Positions 1-6,730 of a DNA stretch of 10,550 nt are shown here, piece by piece (within the stretch, counting starts at the first letter, position 1; the number at the start of each line of letters is the position of its first letter). Location: contig DFES01000113.1 in assembly GCA_002369175.1 (NCBI GenBank), positions 1-10,550 on the forward strand, in the 5' to 3' direction. Source of the stretch: Selenomonadaceae bacterium UBA3796 (GTDB lineage Bacteria > Bacillota > Negativicutes > Selenomonadales > Selenomonadaceae). Below the pieces are notes generated by a model. That model was not told the DNA's origin. It ran no database searches and saw only the letters and a list, made by a program, of their open reading frames with translations. The translations under genes and the position numbers were made by a program.

Positions 1-250
1 GATAGATCTGACAATTGCCCAGCTTACGGGATATGCGTTCGCAGTGGTACACCGGCGTTGGCCGTCCCTGAAATTCCTTGCGGATGCGCCGCAGTTCATT
101 GACGAACTGGGAAGAATGGCAGATGGTCATGTAAGCCTGGGTAATTTCCTCCATGGCAGGAATGAGCTTTTCCGGCAAATACGCCCCACCGAACCTGCCG
201 AAACGTCCCTCCTCATTGGGATATTTTTTCAGATATGTTAAAAAATCCAT
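1..250 (-). CDS. trpB: Tryptophan synthase beta chain, N-terminal part (cut by window edge)
   Basis: The first 83 residues of a protein that matches the start of TrpB, the PLP enzyme that joins indole and L-serine to make tryptophan in the cytoplasm. The visible part has the family's opening signature, GRFGRFGGAYLPEKLIPAM at about residues 16-34, followed by EEITQAY, and then GRPTPVYHCERIS at about residues 65-77, the stretch that precedes the PLP-lysine region. The catalytic lysine lies outside the window, so activity cannot be judged. The ATG at 248-250 is chosen because AAGGAGGG sits just upstream (256-263). The gene diverges from the vanW-like gene across a 128-base gap, so it is first in its transcript, not internal to a trp operon read from further upstream. 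I see no leader peptide or T-box. The identification rests on motif recall and is strong; the truncation is only the window edge. Confidence 0.93.
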   Translation of the reverse strand, partial: MDFLTYLKKYPNEEGRFGRFGGAYLPEKLIPAMEEITQAYMTICHSSQFVNELRRIRKEFQGRPTPVYHCERISRKLGNCQIY

Positions 251-255
251 AAGTG

Positions 256-263
256 CCCTCCTT
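256..263 (-). promoter_or_regulatory. Ribosome binding site of trpB
   Basis: Read on the minus strand this is AAGGAGGG, five bases before the ATG at 248-250. It is a near-perfect Shine-Dalgarno sequence and fixes the trpB start. Confidence 0.8.
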
Positions 264-293
264 GCATGCGAAAAATAAAAACAAATCTGCTGA

Positions 294-341
294 AACGCAA
301 TTGTTCAGGTTTGCCTATAGCAAAACCTGAACAATTGCGTT
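294..341. repeat. Near-perfect 21/22-base inverted repeat in the trpB-vanW divergent gap
   Basis: The left arm (294-314) and right arm (320-341) are reverse complements apart from one extra base in the right arm (three T against four A). The five-base centre is CTATA. The shared core of the arms is GCAATTGTTCAGG. The right arm ends in the first base of a TATAAT box that faces vanW, so the repeat covers the place where the -35 element of that promoter would be. This fits an operator for a dimeric regulator acting on one or both divergent genes. In a trpB leader it would instead form a long RNA hairpin. A dispersed palindromic repeat is a third option. The repeat itself is seen directly; its function is inferred. 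Confidence 0.9.
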
Positions 342-346
342 ATAAT
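341..346 (+). promoter_or_regulatory. Probable -10 box for the vanW-like gene
   Basis: TATAAT is an exact sigma-70 -10 consensus, 32 bases before the vanW-like ATG. The position 17 bases upstream reads TAGCAA (318-323), only three of six matches to TTGACA, and lies in the centre and right arm of the inverted repeat. A weak -35 overlapping a palindrome is typical of a regulated promoter. Transcription would start near 353, after the repeat, so the repeat would not be in this mRNA. Confidence 0.6.
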
Positions 347-366
347 ATGAAGTAAAAAATTTTATT

Positions 367-371
367 GGGAG
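367..371 (+). promoter_or_regulatory. Ribosome binding site of the vanW-like gene
   Basis: GGGAG lies seven bases before the ATG at 379 and supports that start over later in-frame ATGs. Confidence 0.7.
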
Positions 372-378
372 TGTATCT

Positions 379-1626
379 ATGAACTCATCACTTTCCACGG
401 GCAAGCTTGCCGCTGCCGTTGCACTTGCTTTCTGCGTCTTCATCCCTGCCGTCTGTGCCATCTCTGTTCACTCTGCCAATGATGGCAGGGTCATTATGGG
501 TGTCCAGGCTCTTGGCGCTTCCCTTTCCGGCATGAAAAAGGAGGATGCGCTGCACTTCTTTGAAAAAGCCGGCGCAAGCCGTATCTCCCGCATGCCGATC
601 CTTCTGGAGTACAACCAGAAAAGCTGGACCATCCTGCCGGAGGATATCCATCTGACCGCAGATGCGAAGACCGCTACGCAGGAAGCCTATTCCATCGGAC
701 GCGAAGGCACCCCGCTCCAGAATCTGATCCATCAGATGCGCTGCGCCATCACCGGCCGCAACATTGAGCTTACTGCTGATTATGACCGCCAGCTCCTTGC
801 GAACAAGCTGCAGGCCATCGCCAATGAGATCAATGCCCAGCCCATCAATGCATCCATTGACTTCCAGGCCGACGGCTCACTGAAACGCACCCCCGCCGTC
901 ATCGGCAAAGCGTTGGATACCAGTGAGATCGCCAGCGCATTGGAGCCTCAGCTCGTTTCCCTGCAACGCCCCAACGTCATCACCCTGGAGCCTGCGGAAA
1001 CCCAGCCTGCCATCGTTGATGCGGATCTCGCCAGCATTGACAGCATTCTGGCCTCCTATACCACCAGTTTCGGCTACGGCAACCGCGGAGACAACATCGT
1101 CATCGCCGCCAGCCATCTCGATGATATCCTCATCCGAAGCGGCTCCGTGTTCTCCTTCAACAATACGGTCGGCCAGCGCACCAAAAACGCCGGCTACAAA
1201 GACGCACCCGTGATCATTGACGGCAAAGTGGAGGAAGATATCGGCGGCGGCGTCTGCCAGGTAAGCTCCACCCTATACAATGCAGTCCTGCTGGCCGGCC
1301 TGACACCCACAATGCGCACGCCGCATTATTATCCTTCCTCCTATTGCCCTCCCGGCCGTGATGCCACGGTAGCAGACAATCTCCTGGACTTCCAGTTCAA
1401 GAACCAGCTGCCCCACAATGTCTACCTTCTCAGCAGAACCTATGGTGCTGAACTGACCATCTACGTTCTGGGCACGGGCGCAGACCTTCAGGGAAATACC
1501 ATCACACTGGAACAGGAAGGCACCGTAATGCAGCCTACGGTCTATCGTATCTATTCACGGGACGGGAACGTCATTGAGCGGGAATACATGCACACGGATT
1601 CCTACTCCAACTCGAAAGAGGACTGA
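379..1626 (+). CDS. Exported VanW-family protein with peptidoglycan-binding-like region
   Basis: A 415-residue protein of the VanW / YoaR type. Residues 1-30 form a hydrophobic signal or anchor segment (a lysine, then AAAVALAFCVFIPAVCA), so the rest probably lies outside the membrane. Residues about 40-240 resemble the PG_binding_4 region common in these proteins. The VanW domain runs from about 255 to 385 and has the family hallmarks: VFSFNNTVG near 257-265, GGGVCQVSSTLYNA from about 289 (Cys293), then the PHYYPSSYCPPGRDATV stretch. The name comes from vancomycin-resistance clusters, but VanW itself has no established enzyme activity and this gene has no vanHAX neighbours. It should be read as a cell-wall-associated protein of unknown function, not as a resistance gene. 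It is the only clear plus-strand gene. It has its own TATAAT promoter and converges on a small minus-strand gene one base away. Confidence 0.93.
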   Translation: MNSSLSTGKLAAAVALAFCVFIPAVCAISVHSANDGRVIMGVQALGASLSGMKKEDALHFFEKAGASRISRMPILLEYNQKSWTILPEDIHLTADAKTATQEAYSIGREGTPLQNLIHQMRCAITGRNIELTADYDRQLLANKLQAIANEINAQPINASIDFQADGSLKRTPAVIGKALDTSEIASALEPQLVSLQRPNVITLEPAETQPAIVDADLASIDSILASYTTSFGYGNRGDNIVIAASHLDDILIRSGSVFSFNNTVGQRTKNAGYKDAPVIIDGKVEEDIGGGVCQVSSTLYNAVLLAGLTPTMRTPHYYPSSYCPPGRDATVADNLLDFQFKNQLPHNVYLLSRTYGAELTIYVLGTGADLQGNTITLEQEGTVMQPTVYRIYSRDGNVIEREYMHTDSYSNSKED

Positions 1627-1627
1627 A

Positions 1628-1999
1628 TCAAAGGTTCTCTTTTTCTTTGATAACGATACTGGCCTTATCATTGAGATAGTTGATGTTGCAGCTCGAGCGG
1701 ACAAAATAAAATTTTCTCATACCAATCTTCACACAATTGATCTCATTGTTGATATCATCCTTATAGGACGCGCCATCCTCTTCTGCCTTTGCCTTCCTCG
1801 AAAAAATCTTGTCCAGCTCGGCGCAGGTTTTCTTATCAACGCTGACAGAAACAAAAACACTCTTCGGGAATTCCTTCTCCTTGAGTTCCCCGTCCCGCAG
1901 ATAGACGTTCTTCGTGACCTTATCCGCGTGGAACGAATCAATGGGAAGATCCTTCTCAAAGGTATAAGAGTTTGTTCTGAGCCTAAAAAACATCGTCAT
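1628..1999 (-). CDS. Small hypothetical protein, 123 aa
   Basis: I do not recognise this protein. The ATG at 1997-1999 is chosen because AAAGGA lies four bases upstream (2004-2009). A GTG at 2026 would add nine residues but has no visible ribosome binding site. The product is charged, with many lysine, glutamate and aspartate residues (for example DGELKEKEFPK and SRKAKAEEDG). It has no signal peptide or membrane segment, and three scattered cysteines without a metal-binding spacing. Alternating hydrophobic stretches such as SVFVSVSV and KFYFVRSS suggest a small cytoplasmic alpha/beta fold. Codon choice looks like that of a real gene, but the DNA appears more AT-rich than flanking genes, which may mean a recent or lineage-specific gene. 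It lies about 120 bases after plsY and ends one base from the vanW-like stop. No function can be given. Confidence 0.65.
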   Translation of the reverse strand: MTMFFRLRTNSYTFEKDLPIDSFHADKVTKNVYLRDGELKEKEFPKSVFVSVSVDKKTCAELDKIFSRKAKAEEDGASYKDDINNEINCVKIGMRKFYFVRSSCNINYLNDKASIVIKEKENL

Positions 2000-2120
2000 C
2001 AGATCCTTTCTCGAAATAGTTGACACGGAGTTTTCCCCATCAAATGTGCTTCTTTAATTATGTTTCTACAAAAAACTCTTTTTCCCTGCTAAGATGCCGA
2101 AAAACTCCCATCTGAAATTT
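2000..2120. other. Intergenic gap between plsY and the small hypothetical gene
   Basis: A 121-base AT-rich spacer. On the minus strand it holds several T and A runs and the ribosome binding site for the small gene. A weak hairpin directly after plsY needs two G-U pairs and is not followed by a separate T tract, so I do not call a terminator. A possible -35/-10 pair (TTAGCA and TAGAAA, 18 bases apart) is too poor to call. Whether the small gene is transcribed with plsY is open. Confidence 0.5.
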
Positions 2121-2714
2121 TTACCTTCGACCTGCCTGGATCCTGCTCTCCGTTCCGTTCATCAGCCGGACGATGTTCGACTTATGCCGCACCACGATCA
2201 GGACAGCCGCCAGCAAGCCAAATACGATATATTCTGCCGGACTCCCCATGAGCCATGCCGCAATCGGCACGAAAATCGCTGCCACACAGGAGCCGAGGGA
2301 TACATACCTCGTGACCCAGACGATGCCAAGCCAGATGAGAAAGACAACTGCGGTTACAGAGGGCATCAGCATGGCAATGACGCCCAGCCCCGTGGCAACG
2401 CCCTTTCCGCCTTTGAAGTTGAGGAAAACCGAACAGGAATGACCCAGAATGGCAAAAATACCGCAGAGAACCATCACAAGCGGTGTCCCGGCAAACTGCA
2501 GTCCGAGCCAGACACTGACGAAGCCCTTGAGAAAGTCCAGAAGGAAGATGATGATTCCCGGCCCTTTTCCCAAGGTACGCCAAGCATTGGTAGCACCAAT
2601 GTTATGGCTGCCGTATTCCCTGAGATCCACACCCCAGAACAGTTTCCCACAAATCAGTCCGCTCGGTACGGAACCGAGCAGGTAGCTCAACAAAATGGCA
2701 GGAATTGCCCCCAT
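2121..2714 (-). CDS. plsY: Glycerol-3-phosphate acyltransferase PlsY
   Basis: A 197-residue integral membrane protein of the PlsY (YgiH) family. It transfers an acyl chain from acyl phosphate to the sn-1 position of glycerol 3-phosphate, the first committed step of phosphatidic acid synthesis in most Firmicutes. The sequence has about five hydrophobic segments and the family's conserved loops: GSVPSGLICGK near residues 13-23, then REYGSHNIGATNAWRTLG; FKGGKGVATGLG in the middle; and the closing stretch RHKSNIVRLMNGTES. Length is normal. The ATG lies two bases after the der stop codon and AGGAGG falls inside the last codons of der, so the two are probably translationally coupled. PlsX, which makes the acyl phosphate, is not in the window, but PlsC, the next acyltransferase, is encoded about 5 kb upstream in the same cluster. 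Confidence 0.95.
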   Translation of the reverse strand: MGAIPAILLSYLLGSVPSGLICGKLFWGVDLREYGSHNIGATNAWRTLGKGPGIIIFLLDFLKGFVSVWLGLQFAGTPLVMVLCGIFAILGHSCSVFLNFKGGKGVATGLGVIAMLMPSVTAVVFLIWLGIVWVTRYVSLGSCVAAIFVPIAAWLMGSPAEYIVFGLLAAVLIVVRHKSNIVRLMNGTESRIQAGRR

Positions 2715-2716
2715 CG

Positions 2717-4045
2717 TTACTCCTCCTTTTCCTCACGGTTGCGAACTACAAAGCGAAGAGGCGTCCCTTCAAAACCATAGCCTTCCCGAAGCCGGTTCTC
2801 GATGAACCGCAGGTAGGAAAAATGCATGAGATTGGCATCATTCACAAAGATGACGAATTTCGGCGGGCAGATGCCTGTCTGGGTCATGAAGAGAATCTTG
2901 AGCTGGCGTCCCTTGTGCATGGGAGGCGGATTCACAGACACAGCATCACGGATGAGTTCGTTGAGAACGCTGGTCTTGATGCGCATGGACTGCTGCTCTG
3001 CCACGTATTTCACAAGTTCCGTCACGCGATTCACTCTCTGTCCCGTAAGAGCTGATGCATAGAGGATGGGCGCGTACTGCAGAAAGCCGATTTGATCCCG
3101 CAGCTCCTCCGTAAAGCGCAGCGTGGACTTATCGTCCTTCTCCGGGTATATATCCCACTTGTTGACTACGATCACCACGCCTTTGCCGGAATCATGGGCA
3201 TAGCCTGCAATCTTCTTATCCTGTTCGCTGATGCCTGCTGCCGCATCCAGCATCATGAGAACCACATCGGAGCGATCGATCGCGCGAAGGGAGCGCATAA
3301 CGCTGTAGCGCTCCACCGCCTCCTCGATTTTGCCCCGGCGGCGCATGCCGGCCGTATCGATGAGGGTGAATTTTGTCCCATCTTTCGTGAAATGAGTATC
3401 TATGGCATCCCTTGTCGTCCCCGGTATGTTGCTCACAATGACCCTGTCTTCCCCCAGAATTTTGTTGACAATAGAAGATTTCCCCACATTGGGACGACCA
3501 ATGACGGCAATGCAGATCTCATCCTCATCCTTTTCCTCCGGCGCCGCGTCCGGGAAGGCTGCCACAATGGCATCCAGCAAATCTCCCAGATTCAAGGCAT
3601 TCGAAGCGGAAATCCCGATGGGCTCCCCCAAACCCAGCTGATAGAACTCATAGATATCCATTTCCCGCTGGGGGCTGTCCACCTTGTTCACTGCGAGGAT
3701 GACCGGCTTTTTTGTGTTGCGCAGAAGCTTCCCCACCTCCTCATCCGAGGAAGTCACCCCTGCCCGTCCATCCACCACAAAGACGATGACATCCGCCTCC
3801 TCCATGGCAATCACAGCCTGCTGCCTCATGGATGACAGAATATGGCTGCCCTCATCGAACTCAATGCCGCCGGTATCAATCATGGTGAACTCGTGCTGGA
3901 GCCATTGTGCATCCAGATAGATGCGATCCCGTGTCACCCCCGGCATATCATCCACGATAGAAACACGTTTCTGTCCAATCTTATTGAAAAGCGTCGATTT
4001 CCCCACATTCGGCCGCCCCACTATGGCCACAATCGGTTTGCTCAT
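2717..4045 (-). CDS. der: Ribosome-assembly GTPase Der (EngA)
   Basis: A 442-residue double GTPase needed for maturation of the 50S ribosomal subunit. Both G domains are complete. In the first, the P-loop GRPNVGKS is at 10-17, DTGG at 57-60 and NKVD at 120-123. In the second, GRPNVGKS is at about 183-190, DTAG at 230-233 and NKWD at 295-298. The C-terminal KH-like domain spans about 350-435, with the usual NPPPMHKGRQLKILFMTQ stretch that contacts rRNA. Tandem G domains followed by a KH-like domain are diagnostic of Der. The gene follows the DUF512 gene by 36 bases, with GGAAAGGAG upstream of the ATG, and is almost fused to plsY at its 3' end. Length and motifs look intact. Confidence 0.98.
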   Translation of the reverse strand: MSKPIVAIVGRPNVGKSTLFNKIGQKRVSIVDDMPGVTRDRIYLDAQWLQHEFTMIDTGGIEFDEGSHILSSMRQQAVIAMEEADVIVFVVDGRAGVTSSDEEVGKLLRNTKKPVILAVNKVDSPQREMDIYEFYQLGLGEPIGISASNALNLGDLLDAIVAAFPDAAPEEKDEDEICIAVIGRPNVGKSSIVNKILGEDRVIVSNIPGTTRDAIDTHFTKDGTKFTLIDTAGMRRRGKIEEAVERYSVMRSLRAIDRSDVVLMMLDAAAGISEQDKKIAGYAHDSGKGVVIVVNKWDIYPEKDDKSTLRFTEELRDQIGFLQYAPILYASALTGQRVNRVTELVKYVAEQQSMRIKTSVLNELIRDAVSVNPPPMHKGRQLKILFMTQTGICPPKFVIFVNDANLMHFSYLRFIENRLREGYGFEGTPLRFVVRNREEKEE

Positions 4046-4081
4046 TGCACCATCCGCTCCTTTCCCGAAAATGATAAAGAC

Positions 4082-5467
4082 TTACCTCGTATACCCTGCA
4101 TTGCTCTGCCACATATAATCCCTTTCCGCACACCGCTCCTTGTGGTAATTCTCCCAGTCGTACAGGGCGCGGCAATAGTCGCTGCCATTCTTCACGGGCT
4201 CAATCCTCGTGTGGGGAAAGGCTCCGCGCAGTTCCGCAAGGGAATAGTCATCGAGGAATATGTCCTCTCCCGCCCGCAATGCAGCTTCAGGGATGAGGAT
4301 GCCATCCCGCTCCCCTCCGGCCTCTTGCAACGCCCATAAGATATCCCTGCCCACAAGCAATCCGGAGACATTGACCGTCTCGCCGAAAAAACGGTTGGGA
4401 ACTGCAATCACCCGTACCTGAAGATGGTTCCTCCGCCGCATGGCCTCCGCTGCCAGCTTTTCCATCACCGGAGCAACCGAGCTGCCGCTTATCACATCAA
4501 GACAGTACGGTTTCTTCCCCGAAGAATGCGCCTGGGTTCGTTTCTCCCTCTCCCAGTCCGACAGAAAACTCCGCGTGAGGCCAATGCCGTTGTCCAACTG
4601 TGGGAAATCATCGTATTCCTCCAAAGGCGGAACCTCTCTGCCTGCCAGAAAGTAAAACTCATCCCCCAGATAGATGAAGGTATTCCCCGTTTCCCGGCGG
4701 CTTTTTTCCTGCCGGGCACGCACCTGTGCAATCACGGACTCCGCCCCTTCCCGGTCGAACTGCCGCAGGGGATAGGGATCCCTGCGGTGTTTCGTGACTC
4801 CCACGGGCACGATCGCAACGGAAAGGACGTGTGGCCGACGGGCTTCCAGTTCCTGCAAAGTGCGTTCCAGCTCCTCTCCATCGTTGAGCCCGGCGCAAAG
4901 TACCACCTGCGTATGGTAATCCGCACCTGCCCTTTCCAGCCGATCCAATTGTTCCGCAATTTCTGCGGCCTTCCTGCAACGGAGCATCTGTGCCCTGAGC
5001 TCCGGGTTCATGGCCTGAATCGACACGAAAAGGGGTGACAGGTGGAACTGCTCAATGCGCTTGAAATCCGCCTCCACCATATTGGTCATCGTGATGAAAT
5101 TGCCGTAGAGAAAGGACATACGATAGTCATCGTCCTTAATGGAAAGACTTTTCCTCATATGGGGGCGGATCATGTTCACGAAGCAGAAATAACAGTTGTT
5201 GGCGCATCTTCGAATTCCGTCGAATACAGCGGATTCAAACTCTGCTCCAAGTTCCTCATCATAGTCCTTATCAAAGGAAATCATTTCCTGCTCGCCATTT
5301 TCATGTTCCACGAGCATATCGACTTCCTCCTCAGACAGGGAAAAACTCAGGTCAATAATATCCCTGAGCTTCTGCCCGTTGACTTCAAGAATCTTATCCC
5401 CCGCCACAAGGCCAAGTTCTTCTGCCAGACTCCCCGGCCGGATGCAAATGATTTTTCCCAAAAACAT
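4082..5467 (-). CDS. DUF512 protein: PDZ-like plus radical-SAM domains
   Basis: A 461-residue protein of the conserved but uncharacterised DUF512 family. Residues 1-60 form a PDZ-like domain (IRPGSLAEELGLVAGDKILEVNG fits the fold's carboxylate-binding pattern). Residues about 85-290 look like a radical-SAM core with CANNCYFC, giving Cys88, Cys92 and Cys95 in the C-x3-C-x2-C spacing that binds a [4Fe-4S] cluster. The stretch YGNFITMTN follows. The rest is the DUF512 region, including LDVISGSSVAP and ILIPEAALR. The reaction and substrate are unknown. Its place between the S1-protein gene and der is common in Firmicutes and hints at a role near translation or ribosome assembly, which is inference only. 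I prefer the ATG at 5467 because GGAG lies four bases upstream. A TTG at 5485 would add six residues. A strong terminator lies only 30 bases before this start. Confidence 0.92.
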   Translation of the reverse strand: MFLGKIICIRPGSLAEELGLVAGDKILEVNGQKLRDIIDLSFSLSEEEVDMLVEHENGEQEMISFDKDYDEELGAEFESAVFDGIRRCANNCYFCFVNMIRPHMRKSLSIKDDDYRMSFLYGNFITMTNMVEADFKRIEQFHLSPLFVSIQAMNPELRAQMLRCRKAAEIAEQLDRLERAGADYHTQVVLCAGLNDGEELERTLQELEARRPHVLSVAIVPVGVTKHRRDPYPLRQFDREGAESVIAQVRARQEKSRRETGNTFIYLGDEFYFLAGREVPPLEEYDDFPQLDNGIGLTRSFLSDWEREKRTQAHSSGKKPYCLDVISGSSVAPVMEKLAAEAMRRRNHLQVRVIAVPNRFFGETVNVSGLLVGRDILWALQEAGGERDGILIPEAALRAGEDIFLDDYSLAELRGAFPHTRIEPVKNGSDYCRALYDWENYHKERCAERDYMWQSNAGYTR

Positions 5468-5496
5468 ATCGCTCCATCTCTGCAATGCATATCTAC

Positions 5497-5529
5497 AAAA
5501 AGGAGTGATGTCACAGCATCACTCCTTTT
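5497..5529 (-). terminator. Strong intrinsic terminator after the S1-protein gene
   Basis: A perfect 13-base-pair stem (arms 5498-5510 and 5517-5529) with a six-base loop. On the minus strand the GGAGTGATG stem runs into five T residues (5497-5501), the layout of a rho-independent terminator. It lies about 35 bases after the S1-protein stop and ends 30 bases before the DUF512 start. It therefore should end the ispH-S1 transcript, leaving little room for a separate promoter ahead of DUF512. Confidence 0.9.
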
Positions 5530-5563
5530 CCTTTTCATAAGTTGTCCAATTTGAAAACACAGA

Positions 5564-6730
5564 TTACTCTTCTGCGCTGACCTCTTCGCCAATCGTTGCA
5601 GGAGCTTCCTCTTCCTTCTCCTTCTCATACTTCTTGAAGACTGCCGTATCCGCATCCTTCTTTGCCTTGGTAATGGAGAGGGAAATGCGCTTTCTCTTCA
5701 TGTCGATCTTCAAAACCTTGACCCTGACCACATCGCCCACATGGACGGCTTCGTCAGCACGCTCAATGCGGTGCTCGCAAAGCTCTCCCATGGGAATCAA
5801 CCCGTCAAAACCAGGCTCAATCTGCATGAAAGCACCAAAGTCCGTGAGCTTGATAATCTCACCCTCGATGTAGTCCCCCTCAGCATACTGCTCTGCCCTG
5901 TCAAGCCAAGGATCACGCATGGTTTCCTTAACGGAGAGGGAAATACGCTTCGTCTCGGGGTCGACATTCTTGACATACACATCAAGCTCCTGACCCACCT
6001 GCAGAACATCCGAAGGATGCTTCACACGCTCCCAGGAAATATCCGAAATATGGGCAAGTCCATCCACACCTCCGATGTCGATGAACGCACCGTAATCCAC
6101 AAGACGCTTCACAACACCGCGAACCGTTTGACCCGCCTCAAGGGTGGAGAACACTTCTTCCTGCTTTTTCTCACGCTCAGCCTCAAGAAGCTGACGACGG
6201 GAAAGGACAAGACGCTGCTTGTGCACATCAATCTCAATGGGAAGAACCTCAAATGTCTGTCCCACATACACGGAAAGATCCTTCACAAAATGGAGCTCCA
6301 TCTGGGATGCAGGGATGAATCCACGCAGACCATTGACCGCTGCAACAAGACCACCCTTGACGACCTGGCTGACCTGAGCCTGTACCGTCTCGCCGCGCTC
6401 CTGGATGCCTTCCATCTCTGTCCATGCAACACGGGCATCCGCCTTGACCTTGGACACGGTAGCACCATTCTCTCCACCAAGGGACACAATGGCAACCTCG
6501 ATGACATCCCCTACTTTGACAACGTCCATAGCACTATCCGGCTCCGGACGGGCAAGTTCACGCTTGGGAATCGGAATGTCGGACTTGAGACCTGCAATTG
6601 TGACCATTGCGCTGGAGCTTTCCACAGCAACCACCGTTGCCTCCACCACATCTCCGACATTGACCGATTGCATCGATTTCTCTTCTTCTTCCAACATGGT
6701 GGCGAAATCGTTGTTCATTTCTTCTGACAC
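5564..6730 (-). CDS. rpsA: S1 domain RNA-binding protein (ribosomal protein S1 homologue)
   Basis: A 388-residue protein with four S1 (OB-fold) RNA-binding repeats at about residues 26-95, 113-178, 199-268 and 284-353. The last two carry the clearest core motifs: DYGAFIDIGGVDGLAHISD and DFGAFMQIEPGFDGLIPMGEL. The tail after 360 is acidic and lysine-rich. Four repeats is the usual Firmicutes S1 / YpfD form, shorter than the six-repeat E. coli S1, so a full S1 role in mRNA delivery is likely but not certain. The GTG at 6728-6730 is chosen because GAGGAGG lies ten bases upstream (6741-6747). The ATG at 6716-6718, which overlaps the ispH stop as ATGA, is the alternative and has no good ribosome binding site. 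Either start overlaps ispH, implying coupled translation. A strong terminator follows the gene. Confidence 0.93.
   Translation of the reverse strand: MSEEMNNDFATMLEEEEKSMQSVNVGDVVEATVVAVESSSAMVTIAGLKSDIPIPKRELARPEPDSAMDVVKVGDVIEVAIVSLGGENGATVSKVKADARVAWTEMEGIQERGETVQAQVSQVVKGGLVAAVNGLRGFIPASQMELHFVKDLSVYVGQTFEVLPIEIDVHKQRLVLSRRQLLEAEREKKQEEVFSTLEAGQTVRGVVKRLVDYGAFIDIGGVDGLAHISDISWERVKHPSDVLQVGQELDVYVKNVDPETKRISLSVKETMRDPWLDRAEQYAEGDYIEGEIIKLTDFGAFMQIEPGFDGLIPMGELCEHRIERADEAVHVGDVVRVKVLKIDMKRKRISLSITKAKKDADTAVFKKYEKEKEEEAPATIGEEVSAEE

Noticed and set aside
1627..1651. Inverted repeat ATCAAAG/CTTTGAT at the convergent stop codons as a terminator
   Set aside because: The stem is only seven mostly A-T pairs, the T run is in the loop instead of after the stem, and no T tract follows.
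1574..2023. A 149-codon plus-strand frame overlapping the vanW 3' end and the small gene
   Set aside because: The minus-strand frame has a better ribosome binding site and more natural codon use; the plus frame would begin inside vanW in another frame.
2096..2122. Possible hairpin directly after plsY
   Set aside because: It needs two G-U pairs among mainly A-T pairs and is not followed by a separate T tract, so it is too weak to call.
5741..6727. A 328-codon plus-strand open frame antisense to the S1-protein gene
   Set aside because: The minus strand encodes four clear S1 domains. The antisense translation has no recognisable motif and its length follows from the codon bias of the real gene.
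6715..6730. Programmed -1 frameshift fusing IspH to the S1 protein
   Set aside because: The bases before the ispH stop (AAG AAA TGA) do not form an X XXY YYZ heptamer and slippage would cause mismatches; simple coupling explains the overlap.
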